Positions 45,627 through 54,835 of a stretch of 64,000 nt of DNA are shown here, one piece after another (position 1 is the stretch's first letter; the number at the start of each line of letters is the position of its first letter). The notes beneath the pieces were generated by a model that had not been told where the DNA came from, did not search any database, and was given only the letters and a program-made list of their open reading frames with translations. The stretch lies in contig NZ_KQ130482.1 in the NCBI RefSeq assembly GCF_001050375.1, forward strand, positions 636,954-700,953, read 5' to 3'. Source of the stretch: Catenovulum maritimum (GTDB taxonomy: Bacteria; Pseudomonadota; Gammaproteobacteria; Enterobacterales; Alteromonadaceae). The position numbers and the translations under genes are program-made.

Positions 45627-45668
45627 CAGAGTAGAATAAATGAAAGCGCTTTCATTTATTCTACTCTG
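45627..45668. promoter_or_regulatory. Perfect 42-bp palindrome at the kinase gene start
   Basis: Every base from 45627 to 45668 pairs, with the centre AAGCGCTT and no loop. The core TGAAAGCGCTTTCA resembles operators of LacI-family regulators. It ends on the first base of the kinase Shine-Dalgarno (GAGGA, 45627-45623). A shorter 7-bp inverted repeat (TTAATGT/ACATTAA, 45669-45690) abuts it. Confidence 0.75.
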
Positions 45669-45915
45669 TTAATGTTTAGATGTACATTAATTGTATTGTT
45701 TTTGTTAATTTTACGCTCGGATGCACTTGATATGGAATCGTCCATAAAGTTTAAATATTCAAAAAATAAAGATATTTAAGTCGATTTCCCACAAAATCGG
45801 TGAAGTGGTCTATTTGGCTGCTCAACAGGATTACTATGTATTTACCCAGATATCTACGCTGTTTATGATGTTTGTTTACAAATTATAAACAATAAAGCTA
45901 ACAGAGTGGTTATTC

Positions 45916-48900
45916 ATGAAGATTAAAGTCCGCAGCTATTTGGCCTGTTCAATATTTGCTGCAGTTGGTTTGTTAGGCTGCCAAGATGCAACGATTGAGC
46001 TAGAAGAGCCTAATCAGCCAACTCCGCCCGAAATAGATACGACGCCTCCCGAGATAAGATTAGTCGGCGAGCCAACAATTAATTTATTTGTTGGCGACTC
46101 ATATAATGAGCAGGGCGTTATTGCAACGGATAATCTAGATGACAATCTCAGTGTGATTACGACTGGTGAGGTTAATACAAGCCAGCAGGGTAGTTATATC
46201 GTTAGTTATAGTGTTGTTGATTCATCTGGCAATTCTGCGAGTATCAGTAGAAACATATTTATACATCCAATCCTGAGTACTACTCCAAGTGAGATATTGG
46301 TCGAGGCAGAATCTTATCAAGCTTACCATGATTCAGACATAGGTAATTTAGGTGGTCAGTTCACCAATGATGATGTTGATATTGAAGCGACAACAGACAC
46401 AGGGGGGGGATTTAACTTAGGCTGGACGGTGAGAGATGAATGGTTGGAATATCAAATTGAAGCTTCGTCTGCTACTTATGTGTTAGATGCTCGGGTTGCG
46501 TCTGAAGTTTCAAGTGGGAAGTTTGATATTTTTGTCGATGACCAAAAATTTGCGACCTTAAGTGTTAACAGTACAAGCGGCTGGCAAAATTTCACCACTA
46601 TAGAATCAAGTGAAACAGGTTTCATCACACAAGGAACGCACACTGTTCGTTTGTCTGTGGTATCAGGGGACTTTAATTTAAATTGGTTCAAATTTCGTTC
46701 CGTCGCTGATGCTGATTTAGATGGGATTGTCGATAATAATGATGCTTGTCCTTTTACTCCGTTTGATACAGATGTGAACGAAAAAGGCTGTCCAGATTCA
46801 GATGGCGATAAAGTTTATGATGATACTGATTTATGCTCAGATACCCCAAGCGGCGACTATGTTGATGTAACTGGTTGTACTGCGGTGAAGCCGCTTAATG
46901 AAGTGAGCTTTAATAATAATATTTTAGTTGGTGGCTCGGATACTGACTTAGCTGGTTTCACCCTTTATACATTTGATTTAGATTCTATTTCAGGTAAAAG
47001 CCAATGTTATGATAATTGTGCTGAGAACTGGCCGCCAGTTATAGTGACAGATGGTAATGCTTCTGGTGTTGTTGGCTTAACGAGCATCACACGAGATGAT
47101 GGAAGTCTGCAAGCGGTTTATAAAGATCAGCCTTTATATTTTTATGCAGGCGATCAAAACCCTGGTGATATGTTTGGAGACGGTGTCGCTGATGTTTGGC
47201 ACACTGTTGAAGTGGGCATCGTAGGCGACTTTGCTGCGTTATACAGCGAAGCAACCCCTTTACTACCTAATCAATCTTTCATTCGTGATGACGGTGTCGC
47301 GATTACACGAATTGCCGATCGAGGTAGAGATAGGCATGCAAAAGATATTACCTCGAGTGATCATTATGATCACTTCCTTGCCCACTATTGGCAATACAGA
47401 ACAGCAAGAATTCAATTAGAAGATTATACCAGTATCGGTCAAAGCTTAATAAAAGCCACTTGGATAACTGAAGCCGAATTAGGCGCTAGAGAATTCAGGG
47501 TATGGTATTCCGGTTTAACTACAACAGGACAATTTAACTTTAATCCACAAAAAGATGAGGAAAAGGCTAGTCAAGCTGAAACTGGTGTAGTGTATGAAGG
47601 CCGGGGCACTTGGAATGAAAATTTTGAAAAAGTCAGCGATGAAGGGCATCAATTTAAATACACATTAGACATAGTGGATGAGTGGGAACAAGGAAGACCG
47701 ATCGGGCCTCTTACCACAGGTAGAAGAATGGAATTTGAAGTTAGTATGTTCCTTTTAGCACCACCAGCAGGCACTAGGCTTAATTATTATGGAACTACTT
47801 TCTTATACTTAACTGGGCAACCTGGTGTTCATCCATTCGAATGGGATAGAAGCGAATTCGATGACAGTTACCCAATTGGTGAGAAAGGTTTATCAGGTGG
47901 TGGTACCACACTTGGTTATAACTATAGTGATGAACCAGCAGGCCGTTTTATGGGCATGGCAACAAATATGAGTCCTGAGCATGCACAACCTTGGGTTGAA
48001 GGACGTCGTGTGCATCACACTAATTTTGAAACTGGTGAGCATGACGAAAGAGATGAAAATATTATCTGGACTGAACAAATTGGTAAAGCGGGTAATCACT
48101 ACATTAATCACTCGTGTGTCTCTTGCCATGTTAGAAATGGTCGTGCACTTGTTTCTGATGTGGGAGAAGCATTAGATAAATGGGTATTTAAAATTGGAGA
48201 TGAAAATGGTGCGCCAGATCCTTTTAAAGGTAGGGTGTTACAACCAGAAATAGCATTAGGGACAATAGGGACTTCAGAAGGCAAAGTCACGCTAGGGGAA
48301 TGGACTCATTTAGACAATGGTCTACGTAAGCCTAATTACGAATTCACTAACGGTACGCCTGTGCAGTTTTCGGCTCGCATCGCACCTCAGTTAGTCGGTT
48401 TAGGGTTGTTAGAAGCGATTCCGGAATCTAGCATACTAGAATGGGCGGACCCGTCAGATAATAACTCAGATGGTATTTCGGGACGAACGGCTACTGTCGT
48501 TGATCCGGTTACAGGCCAAACTAGACTTGGACGCTTTGGTTATAAAGCTGGAACGGCAAGTGTAAATCATCAAGTTGCTGCAGCGCTAAATACAGATATG
48601 GGGGTGATGACATCCGTATTACCTGAGCCAGATTGTGGGAGTCAGCAAACGGATTGTGACGATGCAATTGCAGAATTGTCAGATGAAAACCTAAATAAAT
48701 TAGTCGATTATATTCGCTTGTTAGGCGTGCCTGCACGCAGAGATTACACTACAACACATGGGGAGAATATTTTCTCACAAATTGGGTGTGTCGATTGCCA
48801 TAGAGCTAGTTATGTAACATCGGCTTATCATCCTCTGGCTGAATTAAGAAGCCAAACAATTTATCCATATACGGATATGTTGTTACATGATCTAGGTGAA

Positions 48901-49203
48901 GGCTTAGCAGATAACTTGGCTGAGGGCAGTGCATCAGGAGCAGAATGGCGTACCGCACCTTTATGGGGGCTAGGTCATGCTGCAGATGTTATGGTTCGTG
49001 ATGATAAAGCCAACGACTCGGTTTCACTATCTCAAAGCGCAGATGATATAAATCGTGTTGGCTATTTGCATGATGGGCGAGCGAGAACAATTGAAGAAGC
49101 GATACTCTGGCATGGTGGCGAAGCGCAAGCGAGCACTGACGCTTATAAAGCTTTAAATGATATACAAAAACAGCAGCTACTGGAGTTTTTGAATTCGTTG
49201 TAA
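45916..49203 (+). CDS. Multidomain lipoprotein: Ig-like, CBM6, thrombospondin-3, COG4315 and DUF1111 di-heme oxidoreductase
   Basis: 1095-aa lipoprotein (signal VGLLGC). In order: a DUF5011-type Ig-like module (about 45-118), a CBM6-like module (about 126-260; VEAESYQAYHDSDIGNLGG, GWTVRDEWLEYQIE), and thrombospondin type 3 calcium repeats (262-325; DADLDGIVDNNDACP). Next is a COG4315 secreted repeat with the YxFxxD motif (about 330-435; LYTFDLD, NWPPV, YKDQPLYFY). Last is a DUF1111/DHOR c-type cytochrome domain with two heme sites, CVSCH (C734) and CVDCH (C958), and DGRARTIEEAILWHGGEA. DHOR proteins are related to di-heme peroxidases and MauG-like electron-transfer enzymes. A glycan-binding module on such a cytochrome suggests oxidative action at a polysaccharide, but no activity is proven. 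Confidence 0.88.
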   Translation: MKIKVRSYLACSIFAAVGLLGCQDATIELEEPNQPTPPEIDTTPPEIRLVGEPTINLFVGDSYNEQGVIATDNLDDNLSVITTGEVNTSQQGSYIVSYSVVDSSGNSASISRNIFIHPILSTTPSEILVEAESYQAYHDSDIGNLGGQFTNDDVDIEATTDTGGGFNLGWTVRDEWLEYQIEASSATYVLDARVASEVSSGKFDIFVDDQKFATLSVNSTSGWQNFTTIESSETGFITQGTHTVRLSVVSGDFNLNWFKFRSVADADLDGIVDNNDACPFTPFDTDVNEKGCPDSDGDKVYDDTDLCSDTPSGDYVDVTGCTAVKPLNEVSFNNNILVGGSDTDLAGFTLYTFDLDSISGKSQCYDNCAENWPPVIVTDGNASGVVGLTSITRDDGSLQAVYKDQPLYFYAGDQNPGDMFGDGVADVWHTVEVGIVGDFAALYSEATPLLPNQSFIRDDGVAITRIADRGRDRHAKDITSSDHYDHFLAHYWQYRTARIQLEDYTSIGQSLIKATWITEAELGAREFRVWYSGLTTTGQFNFNPQKDEEKASQAETGVVYEGRGTWNENFEKVSDEGHQFKYTLDIVDEWEQGRPIGPLTTGRRMEFEVSMFLLAPPAGTRLNYYGTTFLYLTGQPGVHPFEWDRSEFDDSYPIGEKGLSGGGTTLGYNYSDEPAGRFMGMATNMSPEHAQPWVEGRRVHHTNFETGEHDERDENIIWTEQIGKAGNHYINHSCVSCHVRNGRALVSDVGEALDKWVFKIGDENGAPDPFKGRVLQPEIALGTIGTSEGKVTLGEWTHLDNGLRKPNYEFTNGTPVQFSARIAPQLVGLGLLEAIPESSILEWADPSDNNSDGISGRTATVVDPVTGQTRLGRFGYKAGTASVNHQVAAALNTDMGVMTSVLPEPDCGSQQTDCDDAIAELSDENLNKLVDYIRLLGVPARRDYTTTHGENIFSQIGCVDCHRASYVTSAYHPLAELRSQTIYPYTDMLLHDLGEGLADNLAEGSASGAEWRTAPLWGLGHAADVMVRDDKANDSVSLSQSADDINRVGYLHDGRARTIEEAILWHGGEAQASTDAYKALNDIQKQQLLEFLNSL

Positions 49204-49210
49204 ATGAAAT

Positions 49211-49240
49211 ATTAGCTGGCGATTAAGTTCGCCAGCTAAT
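49211..49240 (+). terminator. Terminator hairpin after the di-heme oxidoreductase
   Basis: Perfect 12-bp arms ATTAGCTGGCGA (49211-49222) and TCGCCAGCTAAT (49229-49240), loop of 6, followed by TAAATTT. Confidence 0.65.
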
Positions 49241-49479
49241 TAAATTTCATAAAACCACGCCAAATAGCAGCAAATCCATACTAAATTAATGCCTCTTGAA
49301 TAAATTTTATATCATGGCTATTTGTTGCATTTATGTATTTATTTGTTGAACTCTCAAAGAACGAAATATAACATCATTGTTAATCAACTGTTTGTGATTT
49401 GACTTACATTTATGTATGTATTCGTTTTGCTTTATTGTTGAGGTGGAAATAATCATTAATAACAAAAAAAGGTATAGGA

Positions 49480-51473
49480 ATGTCACTGTTTACAACAATA
49501 AAAAAATTATGTATCTTACAGCTGGGGTCATTTTATTATCCAGCTGTGGAGGCGGTTCTGCCAGTTATGAAATTTCAACAGATGTAAATCTCGTTGAATT
49601 TGTTTCAAGTACAAATGATTCAACAAATCAATCTAAAGTAATTAATGTCAACTTTAAAGGCGATGGTGTTATAGTCGGCTATCCGCCAGGAGAAGTTGAG
49701 CCTCACTGGTTATCTGTTAATACGATTAATTCGACCAATAACACTGCGAGTTTTCGTTTAATTAGTCATAATGGAGCCCACCCTGGTACCTATACTACAA
49801 ATTTAAGATTTTTGACGGGTAAACAAGATGGCTCTGTCATTAAATATAAACAAGTAAAGGTAACTTTAGTTGTTAAACAAGGTTTTAGTCTTGATAGGCC
49901 CCAGCAAATATACTCAGCTGAATCAGTTGGGCGGGATTTAGCTGCTATTAACCTTAACTATGATGAAATCCAGCTGATTGGTGATGATTCCAATTGGTCA
50001 ATTAATAAACCTGATTGGGTAAGTTTAAGTGAGCAAACAGGCCAAGGTTCAGCAACTATTACACTTGAGATTAATCCTGAATTTGCTAACTATGGTACTA
50101 ATTCGGGTAAAATAGAAATCTCAGATTCTATATCTGGAGAAACTGCTAGTTTAGATATTCATTATGAATTAAAACACGGAGGTGTGACTGTTGATAATCA
50201 GCCTCATGCATTTTCTGTCGGTTCTGATTCAAATAGCGATGCCTTAATGAGTCAGGTTAATATTCAAGATGACTTTAATGGCCTATCCGCAGAAAATGTA
50301 TTTTCTTGGCAGTTTGTGTCTTCGACAGCTAATTGGCTGACATTAGCAGAAGATAGTGGCTCTACTTCTGTCGGTAGCAATTCTCCAATGCTTCTCGTTA
50401 ATAAAGATGAATTAATGAAGCTTAAAGTTGGAGAGCAATACAAAGCAAGTATTACGATTTCAACTAGCAGTGATTTCGCCACCTTAAAAGAGCACGAAAT
50501 AGAGGTATATGCATTTATTCAAGCCTCAGCGACAAGCGTTACCAACAGTCAAGCTAACCAATTAGATTTTAAAATATCAGATGCAGCTTTTTCAGCATCA
50601 AATCAGCTATTGGCTTTTTCTGATACTTCGGCAAAAAAAGTTTATATAGTTGATGCTGTGACTGGGATGACGGTTTCATATTATTTATTTGATAATATGC
50701 CCGAAACGCTAAGTATTTCACCAAATGGTAAATATCTGTATGTTTCCCTTTTAATACAAGAGCATGATTATTTTCAACATAATCCAGGCGGCAAAGTGGC
50801 TGTCATTGATATAGCTGAAGCCAAAATAATTAATAAGTTCGATATTAGTATAGATCCTTGGGATATAGAAGGGACCGATGCTAGATTCGTTTTTGTCTCT
50901 GCTGGTTCAGGGCAGTGGACCGAGATAAAACAATATAACGCTATTACAGGCGTATTAAATACAGAAGGGCATTCTCGTCATCGAGTTAACTTAGCATTAT
51001 CTGCAGATCAAGAGTCAATCTTTAGCGTGACGACGGATAGTTCGCCAGGCGATGTTTATCATCACTTTGCGCAATCAATAGATGGTAATGACTTTTTAGT
51101 GGATACGAATTCTCCATACCATGGCGATTATAGTATTGGTGATAAGCTTTGGCTTGATACACAAAATGAATTAGTTGTTACTGAATTTACGAATAGTTTT
51201 AATACTAGTGATTTGACATTTAAACGAAAATTACCGAGTGTTTTATCTTTAATTCATAATTTAACTTTTGATTATGATAATAATAAAGTGGTGTTGATCG
51301 AAAAAGATTTTGATTCTTCAGCCCCAAGACTATCAAGTTTAAATTTACCAAACTATGATAATTACCAAGTCATTAGTACATCAATTGCCAAGCCTATGTT
51401 TGTATTTAATCATTCAGGTGAATATATAGTTATTGCCGAAACTGAGACGGGTTATGATGTAATTAGACTATAA
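49480..51473 (+). CDS. BACON-like / beta-propeller lipoprotein, N-terminus frameshifted
   Basis: About 665 aa. The long frame is open from 49416 but lacks a proper start there. The ATG at 49480, preceded by AGG, gives MSLFTTIKK and then leaves the frame; adding one A to the seven-A run at 49500-49506 gives MSLFTTIKKIMYLTAGVILL then SSC, an ideal lipoprotein signal in the long frame. I therefore take 49480 as the true start with a one-base loss. If there is no error, translation could begin at the in-frame ATG 49509. The mature part has Ig/BACON-like modules (WSINKPDWVSLSEQTGQG) and then a YncE-like propeller (VYIVDAVTGMTVSYYLF, LSISPNGKYLYVS). Likely a surface glycan-binding or structural protein. 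Confidence 0.68.
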
Positions 51474-51505
51474 GTTTATTATGAATCGTTGTTACTTAAA
51501 TTGAA

Positions 51506-51542
51506 AAAATGCCGTTCAATAGAATCTATTGAACGGCATTTT
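51506..51542. terminator. Bidirectional terminator
   Basis: An 18-bp perfect stem (51506-51523 / 51525-51542) around a single A, with A- and T-rich ends, lies between the convergent propeller lipoprotein and TonB receptor genes. Confidence 0.85.
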
Positions 51543-51594
51543 GTTTTAAGTTGTGTCAGCTCAATTTTTAACAATTGAGTTTACTAACTTGGAA

Positions 51595-54500
51595 TTAGAA
51601 CTTAGCCGTAACACCAAAAGTAACACGTCGGTCAGCAATATCTTGCTCACACAATAATGCGCCTTCGTTAAAACACCAGTTACTGCTATCTTCACGCGTT
51701 AGGTTAACGCCTTCCATACCAACACTAATTGATTCATTAATGTCATAGTTTACACTTGCATTTAGCTGGCCTCTTGCACCAATGACAGGGTGTACATTAA
51801 AACGCATTACACGTGCTTGTGGTGGTTGATACGCCGAGCGCCAAGTGTAGCGTAAACGTACATTTAAGTCGTATTTATCGTAGAATAACGTAAAGTTATA
51901 TGCATTTTTAGATAAATTCGCTAGCTCTGTACGCTGAGTGACGACATCATCTTCTAATGTTTCAGTTTCATTTGTGCTGTCTGTTCTACCTAATAGTACG
52001 TTAATTGGATCTGTTGCTTTAGTTTCTCTAAATGCATCCAAAGTATTACTATTTTCTTGGTAAGTATAGTTAGCTATCATACCAAAACCAGACATCCAAC
52101 CGAGTTCACTTTCATAATCACCTAAGTCATATTGGAAAGCTAGTTCGATACCTTTTTGGGTTTCAGCACCTGCATTAAGTTTAGTCGTACGAGCTACACA
52201 AATACCAAATGTGTCAGTGCGACTAGATTCAACATTATAATCCGCAGGCGCAACATTAGGGTTGAATATACCGCCACCTTCACATGGTGCTACAACATCT
52301 CTTTCTAACTGGCCTGAATCAGGGTTGAGCAATTTCTCTGGTTCATCTTGTAAAGTGACATGCACAGCCTCTCTATCTTTTTGGAAAATACCAAGACTGA
52401 TCAAGCTTGAATCTGTCAAATAATACTCTAATGACAAGTCATATGAGGTGACTTCTTCTGGCTCTAATTCTGGGTTACCGACAGTAACAGTTGAATATGG
52501 TGAATTACCAAAAGTAGTCGAAGGTGATAAATCATCAAAATCAGGTCGCCTAATATCTTTACCGGCACCAAATCGAGCGTATAAGCCATCAGTTAATTCG
52601 GCTGTTAAATTAAAGCGTGGTAAAATAAAGTCGTAACTACTTGATTCTGCAACATCTTCAATCTCATCATTAATGACATTACGGCCTTCTGACGTTAAAT
52701 CGGTTGAAACATAACGTGCACCTATATTACCACGTAAGAAAACACTACCAATTTCTGCTTCATAATCACCTTGTAAATATAAAGCTATAGTTTCTTCTTT
52801 AATATCAAAAAATGAAGTTGTGCTGACAGTAGGAACGCCTATTAAATCGTTATTTGCATCAGAGTTTGCATTATTTGTGGTAATTGCTTGGTTCAACACA
52901 TTCACGACTCTTTCAGGGTCATTAAAAGCAATTTCATTATTTATCATTAAATAATCTGAAACAAATAAGCTTCTATCGCCAGCTGCATCAAAATTATTTG
53001 GGCCAGCTGTTACTATTTCTGAAAATAAATTAGCTCTAGGACGATCCCAATTACTATAGTTTGTTTTTGTCGTGCTATTTGTTCGGCTTGAAGTACTCTC
53101 ATTCCAGCGCACACCCGCACTGATATCCATGAAAATTGGATTTGTTTCAGAAATATCATATTTTATGTCTATTCTAGCTGCCGTTTCATCACCTTCATTG
53201 GTGTTTAAATTACGGCTTACGCTTTTAAGAGCATAGTTGGCTGGGTCTAGTAGGTGTTTAGTTGTAGGTGTCTCAGCCAAATTAGGAGCAATACCAAATT
53301 CAAATGTATCGCCATTAATATTGAAAATAGCCGGAGTACCATTGTCGGCACTTGTGCCTGGTCCAGGCTGCTGCGCATTTGGGTTGATAAAATCTAAAGT
53401 AGAGTTAAGTCCAGGAGACTTTGTATCTGAATCAGAATAAGAAACTTCGGCGTTTAATTTTAATCTTTCAGTACGCCATTCAGTACCGAAAGCGTAAACA
53501 TTACTTTCAGTTAAACGTGAATTTGTATTGCCATCTATCCTTAAATTTGGATCTTGACCGCCGTTAGAAGCTGTACCTACTCCAATGACACCACTTTTAA
53601 CCGCTTGTACTTCACCTAAATTTAACGTCCCATTTTTACCATTTACAGAGCCTAAGTTGATAGTGACAAATTCATCATAGTCATGCTCTGGGATAACGTG
53701 TCCGCCGCCTGTTCCAGAAAAGTAAGCACGTGAATCTTGACCCGCTTTTTCTTGGTCATTCATGGTTGCATCGAAATAAAATTTCAAATTTTCATTAGGT
53801 TCAAACTCAACTGAAGCCGTGAAATTTTTTGTTTCGTAATCTGTTGCTCTGATTGGTTGGTCTAAAAACTGAGTTCTTAAATAAGCGTCACCTGTACTTG
53901 GTGATATAACACGATCTCGGTCAAATCTAGGATTAATTGAAGCGACATCTTGTTCTGCGTAACTACCTGTTAAAACAACACCTAATTTACCTATATCTGT
54001 TTCCCAGTTATCACCATAGGTAATAGACATACGTGGTGTCACTGAATCCGCTAAATCACTGTGTTCACCTTGAACTCTAACTTGTGTTAAGCGTTCTCTT
54101 AAGCTGTTAGCACGTAAAGTGATTAAGTTAATTGTGCCACCAACTGAACCTTCAACCGTTTTTGCTGTTGGTGCTTTAGTTACTTCTACAGCTGCGATAA
54201 GCGCGGCTGGTAAGTCATCAAAACTTATACCCGTTCTGCCGCTGCCAGAGCCAACAGTCGATACCCCATTTATTTCGACTCTGTTTGCATCTGTACCACG
54301 AATTTGTACCCCAGTACCAACGCCAGCTGTACGAGTAATTTGTACACCTGTTACGTTTTCAAGTACTTCAGCTAAGTTATTATCTGGTAATTTACCTATA
54401 TCTTCAGCTTTAATTACCTCTGTGATATTAACCGCTTCACGTTTTTGGTTGAGTGCGCTCGTTAATGCACTGCGGATACCTGTAACTTCGATTACTTCTG

Positions 54501-54606
54501 TTTCTTCTGAGTTAGTATCAGCTGCTTGAGCTAAACCGACATATCCATTTAATACCGCAGTAATTGCTAATGCGACACTTGTTTTTTTATTGACAAATAT
54601 ATTCAT
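51595..54606 (-). CDS. TonB-dependent receptor
   Basis: About 1003 aa outer-membrane receptor. ATG at 54606 (MNIFVNKKTSVALAITAVLN) gives a proper signal peptide ending GLAQAA; the frame extends to 54648. A TonB box-like segment (TEVIEVTGIRSAL) opens the mature protein. Next is the plug (IGKLPDNNLAEVLENVTGVQI, GVQIRGTDANRVEING), then a 22-strand-type barrel ending RRVTFGVTAKF with terminal Phe. There is no N-terminal signalling extension, so it does not activate the ECF/FecR pairs in the FecA manner. It lies downstream of a glycan-binding lipoprotein, the proteobacterial counterpart of a SusCD-type pair, and likely imports oligogalactans. Confidence 0.95.
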   Translation of the reverse strand: MNIFVNKKTSVALAITAVLNGYVGLAQAADTNSEETEVIEVTGIRSALTSALNQKREAVNITEVIKAEDIGKLPDNNLAEVLENVTGVQITRTAGVGTGVQIRGTDANRVEINGVSTVGSGSGRTGISFDDLPAALIAAVEVTKAPTAKTVEGSVGGTINLITLRANSLRERLTQVRVQGEHSDLADSVTPRMSITYGDNWETDIGKLGVVLTGSYAEQDVASINPRFDRDRVISPSTGDAYLRTQFLDQPIRATDYETKNFTASVEFEPNENLKFYFDATMNDQEKAGQDSRAYFSGTGGGHVIPEHDYDEFVTINLGSVNGKNGTLNLGEVQAVKSGVIGVGTASNGGQDPNLRIDGNTNSRLTESNVYAFGTEWRTERLKLNAEVSYSDSDTKSPGLNSTLDFINPNAQQPGPGTSADNGTPAIFNINGDTFEFGIAPNLAETPTTKHLLDPANYALKSVSRNLNTNEGDETAARIDIKYDISETNPIFMDISAGVRWNESTSSRTNSTTKTNYSNWDRPRANLFSEIVTAGPNNFDAAGDRSLFVSDYLMINNEIAFNDPERVVNVLNQAITTNNANSDANNDLIGVPTVSTTSFFDIKEETIALYLQGDYEAEIGSVFLRGNIGARYVSTDLTSEGRNVINDEIEDVAESSSYDFILPRFNLTAELTDGLYARFGAGKDIRRPDFDDLSPSTTFGNSPYSTVTVGNPELEPEEVTSYDLSLEYYLTDSSLISLGIFQKDREAVHVTLQDEPEKLLNPDSGQLERDVVAPCEGGGIFNPNVAPADYNVESSRTDTFGICVARTTKLNAGAETQKGIELAFQYDLGDYESELGWMSGFGMIANYTYQENSNTLDAFRETKATDPINVLLGRTDSTNETETLEDDVVTQRTELANLSKNAYNFTLFYDKYDLNVRLRYTWRSAYQPPQARVMRFNVHPVIGARGQLNASVNYDINESISVGMEGVNLTREDSSNWCFNEGALLCEQDIADRRVTFGVTAKF

Positions 54607-54797
54607 GCATTTGATTCCAGTTTTTATTATTAAAGTTCCCGAAATCAAATGTAATCTTTAACTCAATAAGGTCAATTATTTGTTATCAAAATAAATCATA
54701 AATAGTCGTTAAAATTCATTTTGGTTTACATTTGAACTATTGGTGTTGCGATATTGTAAATTTTGTGGGTTGGGTGGAGTTGAAATGCGGCTAGGGG

Positions 54798-54830
54798 ATA
54801 TAGACTGAGTAAAAATTACTCAGTCTATAT
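54798..54830 (-). terminator. Strong hairpin between glycan-binding lipoprotein and TonB receptor
   Basis: ATATAGACTGAGTAA (54798-54812) and TTACTCAGTCTATAT (54816-54830), 15-bp perfect arms, loop AAA, five bases past the lipoprotein stop. No T-run follows on the minus strand, so it may set relative expression rather than end transcription. Confidence 0.6.
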
Positions 54831-54835
54831 AACTA

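Noticed and set aside
51551-51575. GTGTCA followed by AACAAT near the TonB receptor stop
   Set aside because: The spacing is four bases shorter than in the five promoters, and no gene start follows on that strand.
52205-52235. GTGTCA inside the TonB receptor gene
   Set aside because: Coding sequence and no second box at the right distance.
54119-54529. 136-codon plus-strand frame opposite the TonB receptor plug
   Set aside because: Antisense to the plug domain; no start signal or recognisable family.
51595-54606. TonB receptor as the signal source for the FecR proteins
   Set aside because: The mature N-terminus starts almost directly with a TonB box and plug; there is no secretin/TonB short N-terminal signalling domain.
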